This document shows positions 20,325-30,599 of a stretch of DNA of 64,000 nt, piece after piece. The stretch covers positions 90,876,484 to 90,940,483 of the forward strand of contig CM055275.1 of the NCBI GenBank assembly GCA_029237695.1, in the 5' to 3' direction. Position 1 is the stretch's first letter. Each line of letters opens with the position of its first letter. Origin of the DNA: Conchocele bisecta. Lineage: Eukaryota; Mollusca; Bivalvia; Lucinida; Thyasiridae. The notes under the pieces are model-generated. The model saw only the letters and a list, made by a program, of their open reading frames with translations. It made no database searches and had not been told where the DNA came from. A program made the position numbers and the translations under genes.

Positions 20325-20585
20325 TATCCCGTCAACACAGTGCGTGTGTGCCGTGAAACACGGTGCCGTGAAACATTTTTGATATCCAGTCAATACTATT
20401 TTTGCATTTTACAGCCATTAGTAGGTGTTCACGGGATAAATAGAATAGTAGGTTAGTGCCGTGAATGGGAAAAAATATCTGGCGCGGCACGGAAACGGGA
20501 TGTGCTCGGCAGAGCCTCGCCCATCCCGTTTCCTGAGCCTTGCCAGATATGTTTTCCCTTTCACGGCACTAACCTACTATTCACT
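20325..20585. repeat. Family-H foldback element
   Basis: TTTATCCCGTCAACACAGTG and GGTGTTCACGGGATAAATAG bound the left part. The hairpin arms GGAAACGGGATGTGCTCGG and GCCCATCCCGTTTCCTGAG follow, with GTTAGTGCCGTGAATGGG outside. Confidence 0.75.
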
Positions 20586-20869
20586 ATTTATTCGTGCTCA
20601 TGTGATGCCTGCGTACGCTCACGTCACGTTCAATAAGCGTGCGTTTATCCGATTTAGGTATAAGTTACCAAAACAGATTTAGTATTTATATAGGGTACTT
20701 TAGTGCGAACGTCATAGCCATCATTTATTTATATTGGACGTCAGTATCAAGGTGCATGATCACGTGGTCGCAACAATGGTTGAAAGTGTTGAAGGAGCGC
20801 CCACTCCAAGTAGTATTATTTGATATTTTCCTTAATAGGCAACGGATTTTGATTCGAGCAAATTTGTAT

Positions 20870-21290
20870 ATAGAGAATACCAGGCTATATAGTGTCTTTT
20901 GATATCAAGTTTATCAGGCAAGGCTAGGAAACGCGTAGGAATTCCGAGGCTTGCCGAGGAATTCCTACCGTTTCCGAGCCGAACCTGATAAACTTGATAT
21001 CAAAATACACTAGCCTGGTATTCTATTTATCAGGTAACGTTTTATGCTCGAAAATGCCCAAAGATCCGTTATCTATGGATAGAACGCGGACTTGTTTACG
21101 TTGCGTCATTACACTGACGTCATTCGGTAACGCCACGTGACGTTATCCGACCAATGGAACGTCAATTTTCACTGTGTTGTAACCCGGATGTTTATATCAG
21201 GGCAATGCCTGATACACAAATATGTTATCAGTCAGTACGTATTCGGTCAATACAGGGCAGGTTACCTGATAAAGCTCGTTACTTCTGTCG
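20870..21290. repeat. Family-H variant with different hairpin arms
   Basis: CAAGTTTATCAGGCAAGGCT with GGAATTCCGAGGCTTGCC is inverted to ATTCCTACCGTTTCCGAGCC and ACCTGATAAACTTGATATC. The GGCAAGGCTAGGAAACG portion is shared with family H while the outer arms differ. Confidence 0.65.
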
Positions 21291-21432
21291 CAATATCGTC
21301 ATCAGAACATGTCGTCGGTATACTGTCTATCTTACGTAAATAACAAAATAAAAAATACTGTACCGGTATATATATATAGTAACTGTTCACGGTTTGCACA
21401 ATTAATCACACTGAATTGCGCTGCACACTGCA

Positions 21433-21902
21433 GGGGCCCGTTTCACTAAACTTCGTACGACTAAAATGTTCGTAAGTGCAAATTTAAGATCGTCTGTAAA
21501 TTTCAATTGATGGATATACATTTATAAATAATTCCAGCACAAAAATATTTACACAATTCCCTAACATTTGATTGGTCCGTAGCAAGTCTCTGTCCAGAAT
21601 TTATATCCCAGTAAACTCCATGCCGAACTACTTTCCGTAACCATCAGGCTCAGTTAAAATAATTCTTAAGAAAACGGAAAATAAACACATTTTCTTGATG
21701 AATTTATTTCAAATGCTGGAATTATAAGAAATTAATGGCCTTTTTGTGGAATTTATTGGGGATATAAACTTGGAAAAGTCGCGGGAATACTGGACGAGAC
21801 TTTTCCAAGTTTATACCCGATAAATTCCACAAAAAGGCCATTCATTCCTATATTGAGAATCGGCTTAACATTTTAGTCTTACGAAGTTTAGTGAAACGGC
21901 CC
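21433..21902. repeat. Family-E element interrupted by family F
   Basis: E ends GGGGCCCGTTTCACTAAACT and GTTTAGTGAAACGGCCCC enclose an F element at about 21520-21868. F reads ATAATTCCAGCACAAAA at one end and GGCCATTCATTCCTAT at the other, with the hairpin ACTTGGAAAAGTCGCGGG inside. Confidence 0.8.
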
Positions 21903-22201
21903 CTACTTCGTAAATTCCAAATTTGCTTTACACGCCGCTCCAGACTTTTCTGTGGAGAAAAATTACATTATTGATCGCAAATGAATGACCATGTATGTAC
22001 AATGTATATATAGTTGACTAAAGTGGCATATGCCATTTGTACATAGTATAACATATCGATAATAAATAGCACGTCATATAAAATGACACCCAGCCATATT
22101 TGGCTTACGAGACACTATGTCACTGTATTGCATTGCACATACATGTAGTAGTATATAGCATTATATATACATGTAACGCTTATACTTTATCACAGCTGTC
22201 T

Positions 22202-22748
22202 TACTACTGTATGTTCCACGTTTCGCTGCCGATGAACATTTGGCTATTAAACACATTAAATCTAAAAAAATATTTAAAAATAAGTACATTTTCATCAATA
22301 ACAAAAAAGTCACCCACCCCAAAAAATTGTTTATGAAATTCCATCAAATATTGATTTTATTGTGAAAAAAAAGATTTTCCTATGGGAATTTAACATGGGG
22401 AGTCAATTTCCAAAATTGTTCGTACGAACAATTTTGGAAATTGATTCCGAAACCTGGCGAGGAAGCTTGAAAATGATGTAACTAAGAAAACGAAAGTTAG
22501 ATTTTGAAAATCGGTCCACAAATAAAAAAAATATTTAAAAAAAATCTAGTTTTAGCCTCCATTTTAAATTCCCATAGGAAAATCGTTTTTTCGCAATAAA
22601 ATCAATATTTTATGGAATTTCATCAAATCATTTTTTTTAGGGAGGTTAACTTTTTTGTTATTGATAAAAAAGTACTTAATTTTAAATATTTTTTAGATTT
22701 AATGTGTTTAATAGCCAAAAGTTCGTCGGCAGCAAAACGTGGAACAGA
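22202..22748. repeat. Family-I foldback element, about 547 bp
   Basis: Ends TGTTCCACGTTTCGCTGCCG and GGCAGCAAAACGTGGAACA, then ATTAAACACATTAAATCT mirrored by AGATTTAATGTGTTTAAT. The centre is AATTGTTCGTACGAACAATT. It contains no open frame of note. Confidence 0.8.
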
Positions 22749-23425
22749 CAGTAAGTACTATTGTATGCACATGTGATTCTAATGTCTTGGATGGTCAATT
22801 ATTGTTTGTATATACATGAAACACCTTTCTAAACAATGTACAAAATAATTCAAATGCGCCCGGGTGTAAATATAATATTACTTAGAAAGGTACAAAACTC
22901 CCATTCGCCACCATTGAAACAAAAAGCCACGCGATGTAGACAATTGGACTCGCCTATGCAACGCATTACAGCGTGTCGAAACCGCTGCTTAGGGTGGGTT
23001 TTCGGCATAGATTTTACAGTTGCTAATATAACATAAATCTCAAAGATTTCCAGTGTAAACTGTACTAAAAACGCGTCTCACTAACCTAAATTCGCTTTTT
23101 AAAATCAAACACATTCATTTCCTGATTAAAAATGAATGTTAGCCGCCATCTTTAAAAATATCGAATCACGTGACACGCACTGATTTGGTTGGTTAATGGA
23201 AATGAAGTTAGTCTCCAGTAATCAACCAAACCACTGCATGCACGTGATTGAAATATTTTCAAAGATGACGGCTAATAGTCATTGAGAATGCGGAAATGAA
23301 CGTGTTTGATTTTAAAAAGAGAATTTAGGGTAGTGCAGTTTACACTCGAAATCTTTTAGATTTATGTTAATGTATTAGCAACTGTAAAATATATGCCGAA
23401 AACCCACAACCGATAAAAACTCAAA

Positions 23426-23481
23426 TGCGCCGCCCGGGAATCGAAACCGGGTCGCAAGTGGGGAATCTTGCATGATACCAC
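23426..23481 (-). pseudogene. tRNA-Gly (CCC) broken by a family-F fragment
   Basis: The plus strand reads TGCGCCGCCCGGGAATCGAA onward to GCATGATACCAC and then switches to TTGGAAAAGTCGCTGG, an F-family hairpin (23482-23557). The 5' end of the tRNA (acceptor 5' strand and start of the D arm) is gone and the anticodon region carries changes (AAGTGGGGAATC). Confidence 0.88.
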
Positions 23482-23944
23482 TTGGAAAAGTCGCTGGAAT
23501 ACTGGACGCGGCCTTCCGGCTTTCGTCCAGTATTCCCGCGACTTTTCCAAGTTTATACTACTAGCAGTTCGCAGTTTATGATTATGCCATATGAATGTGT
23601 TTCTGACAGGACGGACGGTGGACATCCACGGGGATTTAGTGCATTCAAAACCTTAACGTTCGGGTAAATGTCTTATTATTTCTCTTTCTGTTTTTACGTA
23701 TCTGCTTGATATTTGACAGATACATTCATTTGATTGTCCTCTATCATGCTTCCTATGTTCTTTGCGGTTGTCTTGGATATATACGTATTACTGGACATTG
23801 ACAAAGTTGAATGTCAAAGACATTGTGAAACAACTCAGTTTGTCAAATCAATAACACAATAACATATACCATAATTATTATTATGTATTTTGTATATCAC
23901 CTAACTATATGAATTGAGGAAAACGATATGAAGATATAATTATT

Positions 23945-24288
23945 ACAGAATGAATGGCCTTTTTGTGGAATTTATCGGGGCATAAACTTGGAAAAGTCGT
24001 GGGAATACTGGACGAAGGCCGGAAGGCCTCGTCCAGTATTCCCGCGACTTTTCCAAGGTTATATCCCCGATAAATTCAACAAAAATGCCATTCATTCCTT
24101 ATAATTCCAGCATTTGAAATAAATTCATCAAGAAAATGTGTTTATTTTTCGTTTTATTTTAACTGCGCCCGACGGTTACGGAAAGTAGTTCGTCGTGGGA
24201 GTTTACTGGCATATACATTTTGCTTGCTACGAGCCAATCAAATGTTAGGGAATTGTGTAAATATTGTTGTGCTGGAATTATTGATATT
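23945..24288. repeat. Family-F foldback element
   Basis: GAATGAATGGCCTTTTTGTG left, hairpin ACTTGGAAAAGTCGTGGG, then TTATAATTCCAGCATTTG and ACGGAAAGTAGTTCGTCG, ending TTGTTGTGCTGGAATTAT. It is in the opposite orientation to the copies at 21.5 and 28.0 kb. Confidence 0.75.
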
Positions 24289-24289
24289 T

Positions 24290-24651
24290 GGTCGCCATCT
24301 TCGATTCATGTAAATGATGTTAATGTTCAATTACTTAATAGACTCACTCGAACGATCGATGGTGTGCATCGAGAAGCATGAATATATCAAATGAACATGA
24401 ACACATATGGAAAGTTGTAGGACTATATTATTAGTTGGCGGCCATCATGGATTTTTGCAGATGAATCTGTGGACATTTTGACATTTGACAGCCATCTTGG
24501 ATTTATGAAAAGGTCAAACTGCTTCCTAAACATTATTAATTTATTCCATATGTTCAAATACCAGACTATAACAATTTGAATCACTAAACTATGTAAATTG
24601 TGAGCAGTGATATGAACAAATATTGTAATTTGGCGGCCATCTTCGATTTAG
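24290..24651. repeat. Spaced repeat of GGCGGCCATCTTCGATTT motifs
   Basis: GGTCGCCATCTTCGATTC at 24290, GGCGGCCATCATGGATTT at 24437, CAGCCATCTTGGATTT at 24489 and GGCGGCCATCTTCGATTT at 24633. The motif overlaps the animal YY1 consensus (GCCATCTTG), but the flanks look like a decayed tandem repeat. Confidence 0.55.
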
Positions 24652-24660
24652 GCTAATATC

Positions 24661-24774
24661 AGGGCCCGCTTGCTCAAAGCTTCTGTTAGCTTAACATACT
24701 GCTAAATCCTTAGCATTGCTAAGGATTTAACAGTCTGTTAAGCTTAACAGAGATTTTGAGCAACCGGGCCCTGG
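24661..24774. repeat. Small inverted-repeat element
   Basis: CAGGGCCCGCTTGCTCAAAG and TTTTGAGCAACCGGGCCCTG are near-perfect inverted ends. Inside, GCTAAATCCTTAGC pairs with GCTAAGGATTTAAC and GTTAGCTTAACA with TGTTAAGCTTAAC. No target duplication could be fixed. Confidence 0.7.
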
Positions 24775-25214
24775 CTGTTACTCCAGTCAAAATTGCGTGT
24801 ACTCGATCAGACCTTGAAGTGGATATAGCAAAGGTCAGCTGGGCAACATATGGTGATTTCTACCACAAGTGCACACTCTTTCCCCTTACCGGGTGCACTA
24901 TTCTCCATTACTTCCTGCTTATATGAGACACGCAACGATTTTGTACTTTCGGACAAACACCTGACCCCAAATTTAGCGGCTGTGTTCGCCCAACTTGACC
25001 CCCCCCCCCCCCCACCACCCCCCCCCCCCCATCTGGAGTCTGGATATGCCACTGCCGGTACACACGTTGAAGAAAACAGGGTCGCAATAATATTGTACTT
25101 TAAAAGATTAATACTAGAAGTGTATCTGAATGTTAATACTATATACATGTACATCATAAATACATGTACATAACTACGAGAGAAAAAAACGCTTAAACTG
25201 TCAAAATGATAATT

Positions 25215-25285
25215 TGCGCCGCCCGGGAATCGAACCCGGGTCGCAAGAATGGGAATCTTGCATGATACCACTACACTAGCGGCGC
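25215..25285 (-). tRNA. tRNA-Gly (anticodon CCC)
   Basis: Identical to the copy at 17820 over 71 bases, including the fully paired acceptor stem and consensus B box. Flanks are shared with the copy at 19464 (ACACGATAATCATGTACACG beyond the 5' end), showing that the unit duplicated with its spacer. Confidence 0.95.
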
Positions 25286-25433
25286 AGGTATATCTCACGC
25301 ACACACACGATAATCATGTACACGTCTATCGAGGACTACTTAACGAAAGCTGCCCAAATTTTACGGCCATATAAACAATTTAAAAACCATATTGTTTTCG
25401 ATAATATTAAATTAAAGGAAAATTTAAGAATGA

Positions 25434-25797
25434 GCCTTCTTTTTATTTCGTGAAATTTGGTCAAATATTGATTTTATTGCGAAAACAAAATTTCCCCATG
25501 TTAAACCCCCATAGACATCTTCACGGAGTGAAGATGTCTATGGGGATTTAACATGGGGAATTTTTTTAGAATTTCAGAAATACTGGACCGATTTTTAAAA
25601 TTTAACTTTTGTTTTCTTAGTTAGATCATTTCCAAGCTACATGTACCTAGCTAGGTTTCGGAGTGGATTTCCAAAATTTTTCGTTTTTTGACTCCTCCCA
25701 CAACTCCTCTACCTTTTTCCCCCATGTTAAATTCCCATAGACAAGTCAATTTTTCGTAATAAAATCAATATTTGACCCAATTTCACGAAATAAAAAG
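25434..25797. repeat. Family-I-like foldback element abutting a tRNA fragment
   Basis: CTTCTTTTTATTTCGTGAAA and TTTCACGAAATAAAAAGAA are inverted ends. CCCCATGTTAAACCCCCATA and the hairpin AGACATCTTCACGGAGTGAA lie inside. The right end runs directly into the tRNA-Gly fragment at 25797. Confidence 0.78.
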
Positions 25798-25855
25798 AAT
25801 CGAACCCGGGTCGCAAGAATGGGAATCTTGCATGATACCACTACACTAGCGGCGC
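25797..25855 (-). pseudogene. tRNA-Gly (CCC) fragment lacking its 3' end
   Basis: From GAATCGAACCCGGGTCGCAA to ACTACACTAGCGGCGC the sequence equals the intact copies. The last 12 bases of the tRNA (3' side of T stem and acceptor) are replaced by the end of the foldback element at 25434-25797. Confidence 0.9.
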
Positions 25856-25957
25856 TGGTAACGTCTACTCTCTTGCATTACCGTATTGACCGTATGTATT
25901 GGTATCACAGTTTATTTCCATTCGAGACAAAGTTGTTTAGGCACAAAATGTTATTTA

Positions 25958-26412
25958 TCCCGTCACAGTGCGTATGTGACGTGAAACACGGTGCCGTGAA
26001 ACATTTTTGATATCCAGTCAATATTATTTTTGCATTTCACAGCCATTTGTAGATGTTGACGGGATAAATAGAATAGTAGGTTAGGGCCGTGAATGGGAAA
26101 AATATCTGGCGCGGCACGGAAACGGGATGTGCTCGGCAGAGCCTCGCCCATCCCGTTTCCTGAGCCTTGCCAGATATGTTTTCCCATTCACGGCACTGAC
26201 CTACTATTCTCTATCTATTTTCCTTATTTCTGAACCAAAGTATATGTTGTGACCACTCATTTGAACCGTCTCGGCGAGACGGTTCAAATGAGTGGTCACA
26301 ACATATACTTCTGATGAGAAATAAAGAAATTCTTGAGCATTGCCGGATATTTTTTCCCATTCACGGCACTAACCTACTATTCTATTTATCCCGTCAACAC
26401 CTACTATTCTCT
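25958..26412. repeat. Family-H element with a family-C hairpin inserted
   Basis: TTATCCCGTCACAGTGCG, GGAAACGGGATGTGCTCGG and GCCCATCCCGTTTCCTGAG mark H. At 26241-26311 the C hairpin TTGAACCGTCTCGGCGAGAC interrupts it. H-type sequence (CATTCACGGCACTAACCTAC, TTATCCCGTCAACACC) resumes at 26345-26402. Confidence 0.75.
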
Positions 26413-27080
26413 ATATCAGATACATCATCTGATGAGACATTTTCTGGCAAAATAAACATTCATTCACCATGACCCCACGTATTGATTGACATTATTATAC
26501 ATTTTATATCAGACGTAAGTTTTCACAATGAAATCAGGGGCGATAACCGTGTTTCCTTAAACTGTTAACTTACATTTATCCTCTGTATTTATTGTTTGAT
26601 GTGCAATGATCATACTTTATACTCTGTCGAAAATGTTACTTTTTTCAGGTGACGCATTTAATTAGTACAAATAATTAAAAAATGTTATGCCGCATTTGCA
26701 TATGAAAATAGCGTGATACCACCGCGCGTCACTATCATTAAATACATATTGATAAATGATTATATCTGCATAGTGAGCACTCGTAATTTTCAGAACTGGT
26801 GGAAAAGTGACACAATTGTACACTTATTTAATTAATATAAAGAATAGTTTGTATCTACTGAGAGGGCATGTACCTTTAACGTTAACGTAACAAAAATCAA
26901 ATAAGTCGACATAATCCATGTAATTTGGAGAAATGTGGCTTATTATGGCGGACCTTTTGCAACGAGTCTAGTCCGCAGAACTGCGTATCCTGTAAACAAT
27001 ATCGGATCGGGTTCTATTCATAGACGTGACTAAGTGATGACGATGTCTTGTATAAGAAATCCCACAGTATAGACAGCTGC
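26413..27080. other. No feature recognised
   Basis: AT-rich sequence with no domain, RNA gene or recognised repeat. Confidence 0.4.
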
Positions 27081-27084
27081 TTAT

Positions 27085-27545
27085 ACATGGGCGGATTCAG
27101 GGGGGGGGGGGGGGGGGGCTGACTCCCGGCGCCCCCCCCCACCCCCCCCCCCCCCCCTAAAATTCGCCGAGTAAAGATTTTTTACAAGTTACAAGGCACG
27201 TTTCATGCCAAGTGCCATGTATTCCATGCATTTTTCGGTCGTTTTCTTATTGTTTCAAAATTTAAACGTTTTCAATCAAAAATCATGTCTAAACATACTG
27301 TGACAGTGTCAATATGTTTGCTTCAAAATGCGCCAGAACGCAGGAAATGCGATGTAGATTTACATAATTTTCCGGGTGGGAATGTCCCCGGACCCCCCTA
27401 GCGCTATCTCGACTATTTTGCAATACTTGACTATATTATCGAACGAGCTTAGTTCGTTCGATAATATAGTCAAGTATAGCAAAATAGTTACGCCCCCACC
27501 CCCACCCCCCCCCCCCCCAACCCGAAATCCTGGATCCGCTCCTGT
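27085..27545. repeat. Poly-G/poly-C bounded inverted-repeat elements
   Basis: GGGCGGATTCAGGGGGG at 27089 and CGAAATCCTGGATCCGCTCC at 27521 look like the two ends of one element whose arms carry long G and C runs (27099-27117, 27131-27156, 27482-27518). A palindrome CTATATTATCGAACGAGC/GTTCGTTCGATAATATAG lies at 27424-27480. Confidence 0.6.
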
Positions 27546-27737
27546 TATAATAGTCGGGTAAGGGGGGAATGGGTCCAAGTTGTTTGGGGGCGGTACTGGC
27601 ATTTGCCACCCGATCAAGAATTCGTAAATGTTGTGCCAAATTTCGGTCCGCCCCGCTCCACGTCAATACAGATGTGAGCTGCGCTTTTTTAACGGATATA
27701 ATACCATATTTCCATCCATCACCGTATATATTTGCAG

Positions 27738-28007
27738 GTGAACTGATCCCTATAACGCACCGTACAAAACATGCCAAGGTACAACGGTCTATCCATGTAC
27801 CGCAAGGGAAGCCAGAAGAGAAAACTACACGATTCTCCAAAAAGCAGTACAAAACGCCTGTGCAGTATACGTACCCCTGGCAGACCAATACGTGCAGTAC
27901 TTTCACCCGTTGGAAATGCGAAACGACGCCATATCAACACGCCGTCTGTATGTCGCCACACAATTTCAAAATATTTAAAACAGAATGAAATTTCTCCTGG
28001 GTTGATC
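27738..28007 (+). CDS. First coding exon of the small basic-protein gene
   Basis: Acceptor CCGTATATATTTGCAG. The start ATG is at 27771 (AAAACATGCC). 79 codons end at ATC before GTAAGG (28008). Reading on past the donor would give only eight more codons before a stop. Confidence 0.62.
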
Positions 28008-28720
28008 GTAAGGAAATTAATTAAGCATTTATAATTCCAGCACAAAAATATTTACACAATTCCCTAACATTTGATTGGCTCGTAGCAAGTCTCTGTCCAA
28101 AAGTTATATCCCAGTAAACTCCCACGCCGAACTACTTTCCGTAACCGTGAGGCGCAGTTAAAATAATTTTTAAGAAAACGGAAAATAAACACATTCACTT
28201 GATGAATTTATTTCAAATGCTGGAATTATAAGGAATGAATGGCCTTTTTGTGGAATTTATCGAAGGCCTCGTCCAGTATTCCCGCGACTTTTCCAAGTTT
28301 ATACCCCGATAAATTCCACAAAAAGGCCATTCATTCCTATAGTTAAAACCTTGCAAAATTGTGAAATTGTCGCTTAGACTCGGTACTGATTCATCAAAAT
28401 CGAAGAAAAAAATAAAATTTGAAAAATACGCAGGTGGAAGTCTAGAGAACGCAGAACTGAAGGACACAATATATCGCCGGTAAAGTCTAGTAGAGAGTGG
28501 TCAATAATCTACATCCAGTATATCTTTCCACGCGCTTAAGTGGCATGATGCAGAGAATACGTCATCTATGCGAAACTCAGAAGCTACCAAGGAGTTCTTC
28601 TGGACAGGAAAACATTTGCTTGGAGGACAGTTACACATAACGGCCTTGTCACGATGAACTACTGTAAACGGTTCGCGGATGGTCATAACAGCATATCAAT
28701 AAAATAAAAGAAGAAAGTTC
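27738..28720 (+). CDS. Small two-exon gene for a basic SP/TP-rich protein of unknown function
   Basis: Coding exons 27771-28007 and 28343-28483 join in phase 0 to a 125-residue frame with stop TAA at 28481. The first half holds MPRYNGLSMYRKGSQKRKLH, then DSPKSS, RTPGRP, LSPVGN and NTPSV, four proline-directed phosphorylation-type sites amid arginine and lysine. The second half holds LKPCKIVKLSLRLG and KKKIKFEKYAGG, where KIKF fits the PP1-docking RVxF pattern. AATAAA at 28698 gives a plausible polyadenylation site. A splice acceptor (ATATTTGCAG) precedes 33 bases of leader, so an upstream non-coding exon is likely. I do not recognise the family; a nuclear, cell-cycle-regulated protein is a guess from composition only. 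The intron is almost wholly a transposon. Confidence 0.62.
28031..28340 (+). mobile_element. Family-F element forming almost the whole intron
   Basis: ATAATTCCAGCACAAAAATA at the left, GGCCATTCATTCCTAT at the right, and the hairpin arm CGCGACTTTTCCAAGTTTAT, as in copies at 21.5 and 24 kb. It fills 310 of the 335 intron bases: 23 intron bases remain upstream and only AG downstream, so the element supplies the branch region and the pyrimidine tract CATTCATTCCTAT. Confidence 0.8.
28343..28483 (+). CDS. Terminal coding exon of the small basic-protein gene
   Basis: It begins directly after TTCATTCCTATAG. The frame LKPCKIVKLSLRLGTDSSKS, KKKIKFEKYAGG, SLENAELKDTIYRR then TAA is open in the phase delivered by the first exon; the other two frames close early. 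Confidence 0.58.
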   Translation, partial: LKPCKIVKLSLRLGTDSSKSKKKIKFEKYAGGSLENAELKDTIYRR

Positions 28721-29380
28721 ACACTGGCTATCCTGTTTCACTCGTTACGGTAGTGTTTTTCAAACCTTCGAGATTCTTTCATTAAGCGTAGCATGGCATT
28801 GCAACTGGAGACTAGTTTAGTAATGGGAGTAATATTAAGTATTTAAGTAATGCGAGGCGACTGGATGACTATACGAATTCATAGAAACATACATTCACAC
28901 GTTGCAGTCTGATCAGGGCGCCTCAGGACGGAGGGGGGAGGGAATAAGGGAGAGGGAGGATCATTCACTCCACAAATATCCCCGTGCACAAACGCGAGGA
29001 CATATGTTCCATTTTGAAGGTATACATTACGGCTCGGACACTTTTTCGTGTGCATACACCTAGTTCTTTCGGGCGTATGAGGTATGCGAGCATAGTTTTC
29101 CCAGAAAAATATGTTAAATAATGCATATTTGTTGGCAATATGTCATACAATAAGCAATGGAACACGTATTTTTGGTAAAAAGTGGTTAAAACCGGGTGGG
29201 AAATGTCACGGAAACCCATTTGTTTGCACACCGGCGTTCATTGTACCTTCAATAACTTTTTACTGAACGATGCCTCAGTGAAGACGTTAGTAGCCGTTTA
29301 TCGAGGAGACATACCGTCACGTCCTCGCCTGTATATAGTTGCTCAAAGTTTAATGTAAGTGTGATAATAAATACAAAATG
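28721..29380. other. No feature recognised
   Basis: Contains a purine-rich patch at 28928-28960 and no recognised repeat or gene. Confidence 0.4.
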
Positions 29381-29387
29381 TACCAAC

Positions 29388-29419
29388 CTCATGTTGCTGC
29401 TGCCACTGGACGCGGCCAT
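29388..29419 (-). CDS. Candidate first coding exon, minus strand
   Basis: On the minus strand CAAAATGGCCGCG starts a frame MAASSGSSNMR that ends at the donor GTTGGT after 32 bases. The ATG sits in a YY1-like AAAATGGCCGC, a usual arrangement at animal housekeeping starts. No second exon is identified, so the gene is unknown. Confidence 0.35.
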
Positions 29420-29559
29420 TTTGAGACCCGTGCACCTTTTGGACTCACATGCGGTACCCATGTACTGATCATACGCCCATCCCCCTGATTACGACACCCG
29501 GTGAATAAGGAAATGGGATTTTTAATTGATATGTGTTGTGTGTGACTGTCACAGGTCCG

Positions 29560-29700
29560 ATCCGGCTGACGTTTGTTTTTATTGGCGCCAATCGACTCGA
29601 CGTTACGCCAACATTTGCCGGATAAAACGTCGCGACGCGCGCGCATGTTGACGTCAACGTAAATGACGTAATCTCTGCCGTGGTCTACCGGAAGTCGCCA
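29560..29700. promoter_or_regulatory. CpG-rich candidate bidirectional promoter
   Basis: CpG density rises sharply (CGTCGCGACGCGCGCGC at 29629). The stretch holds a full CRE (TGACGTCA, 29649), a CRE variant (TGACGTAA, 29663) and an ETS-type ACCGGAAGT (29688). It lies between a minus-strand candidate start at 29419 and a plus-strand candidate first exon ending at 29737. Confidence 0.5.
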
Positions 29701-29737
29701 TTGCTGACCCGAGCCTGAAGTTGTTTTTCAACAATGG
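29690..29737 (+). other. Candidate 5' exon ending just after an ATG
   Basis: CAACAATGG is followed directly by GTAAGTTTTCC, the layout seen in many short housekeeping genes whose first exon ends right after the start codon. Joining to the exon at 30939 would give an early stop if this ATG were used, so either the partner exon is another or the ATG is not the start. Confidence 0.35.
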
Positions 29738-29881
29738 GTAAGTTTTCCTTTTCGGAATGTTATAACATGTTTTATAGGGAAGTGGTCTTATCCGAGGTCG
29801 TGAAAAGTTGGGTCTCCTCAACAAAGTAGATGAAGGCTCCCTGTTTCAAGACAAGAAGACAATGTTTTCATTGTTTTGTTT

Positions 29882-29905
29882 GGGGGGGGGGGGGGGGGGG
29901 GGGGG
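29882..29905 (+). repeat. Poly-G run of about 24
   Basis: An uninterrupted G homopolymer about 145 bp downstream of the candidate first exon; its length is likely unreliable in assembly. Confidence 0.9.
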
Positions 29906-30599
29906 TCCTGTTTCTATTCGCTTCAAAATGCAAGATTATATATGCGGGTTTTCACTGGCAAGTTTCAACAAATTTGATGAAGTAGCTATAAGTCAATAAA
30001 CGTTTCGTCGTCGTTTTAACTGTACTTTAGAGTACCAAATAATAGCTGTCATGAATATAATGTAGATCTCCGCAGAATTACTATATTTTCAGCAGCAACA
30101 TAACTTTATGAAAAATGCGAAATAAAAAAAACACATTGCATGACACAACCCGTACACCATACTTACTTGGGACTTCTTTCGCTATTTTTAGACTCTAAGT
30201 GCTATCCACACGGACTTGTATGAAGCAACTACGGTAACATATTCAGAGAGAGTGGACTTGTCATGAACGATTGGGGCTGGTGGAAGCATGCCCTTCGCCA
30301 ATGAAGCTTCACCTGACTCTTCTAGAACAAATCCGTAGGAGTGTCGTCATTTTTACTACAAAGGTATTCCGCGTGAAATTTTACCACACGTGCATGTAAT
30401 ATAATTATGAAAAGACATTATAAAGAGATTAATTGCGGGGAAAACATCAAACTTAAAGACAATTAAATGTTATTCTTGGTGCCAATTTTATATCATATTC
30501 TGCACGTGTACAAGTAAGAAACAAAACTTTCATTCAAACTTCAAATTTAAAATACGAATCTTGTTTTCTTTTAAATTAGACGGAACTTTGCGTTTTAAC

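Noticed and set aside
24807..25304. 165-codon minus-strand open frame with glycine run
   Set aside because: It crosses a tRNA-Gly gene and a poly-C tract; the glycine run is the homopolymer.
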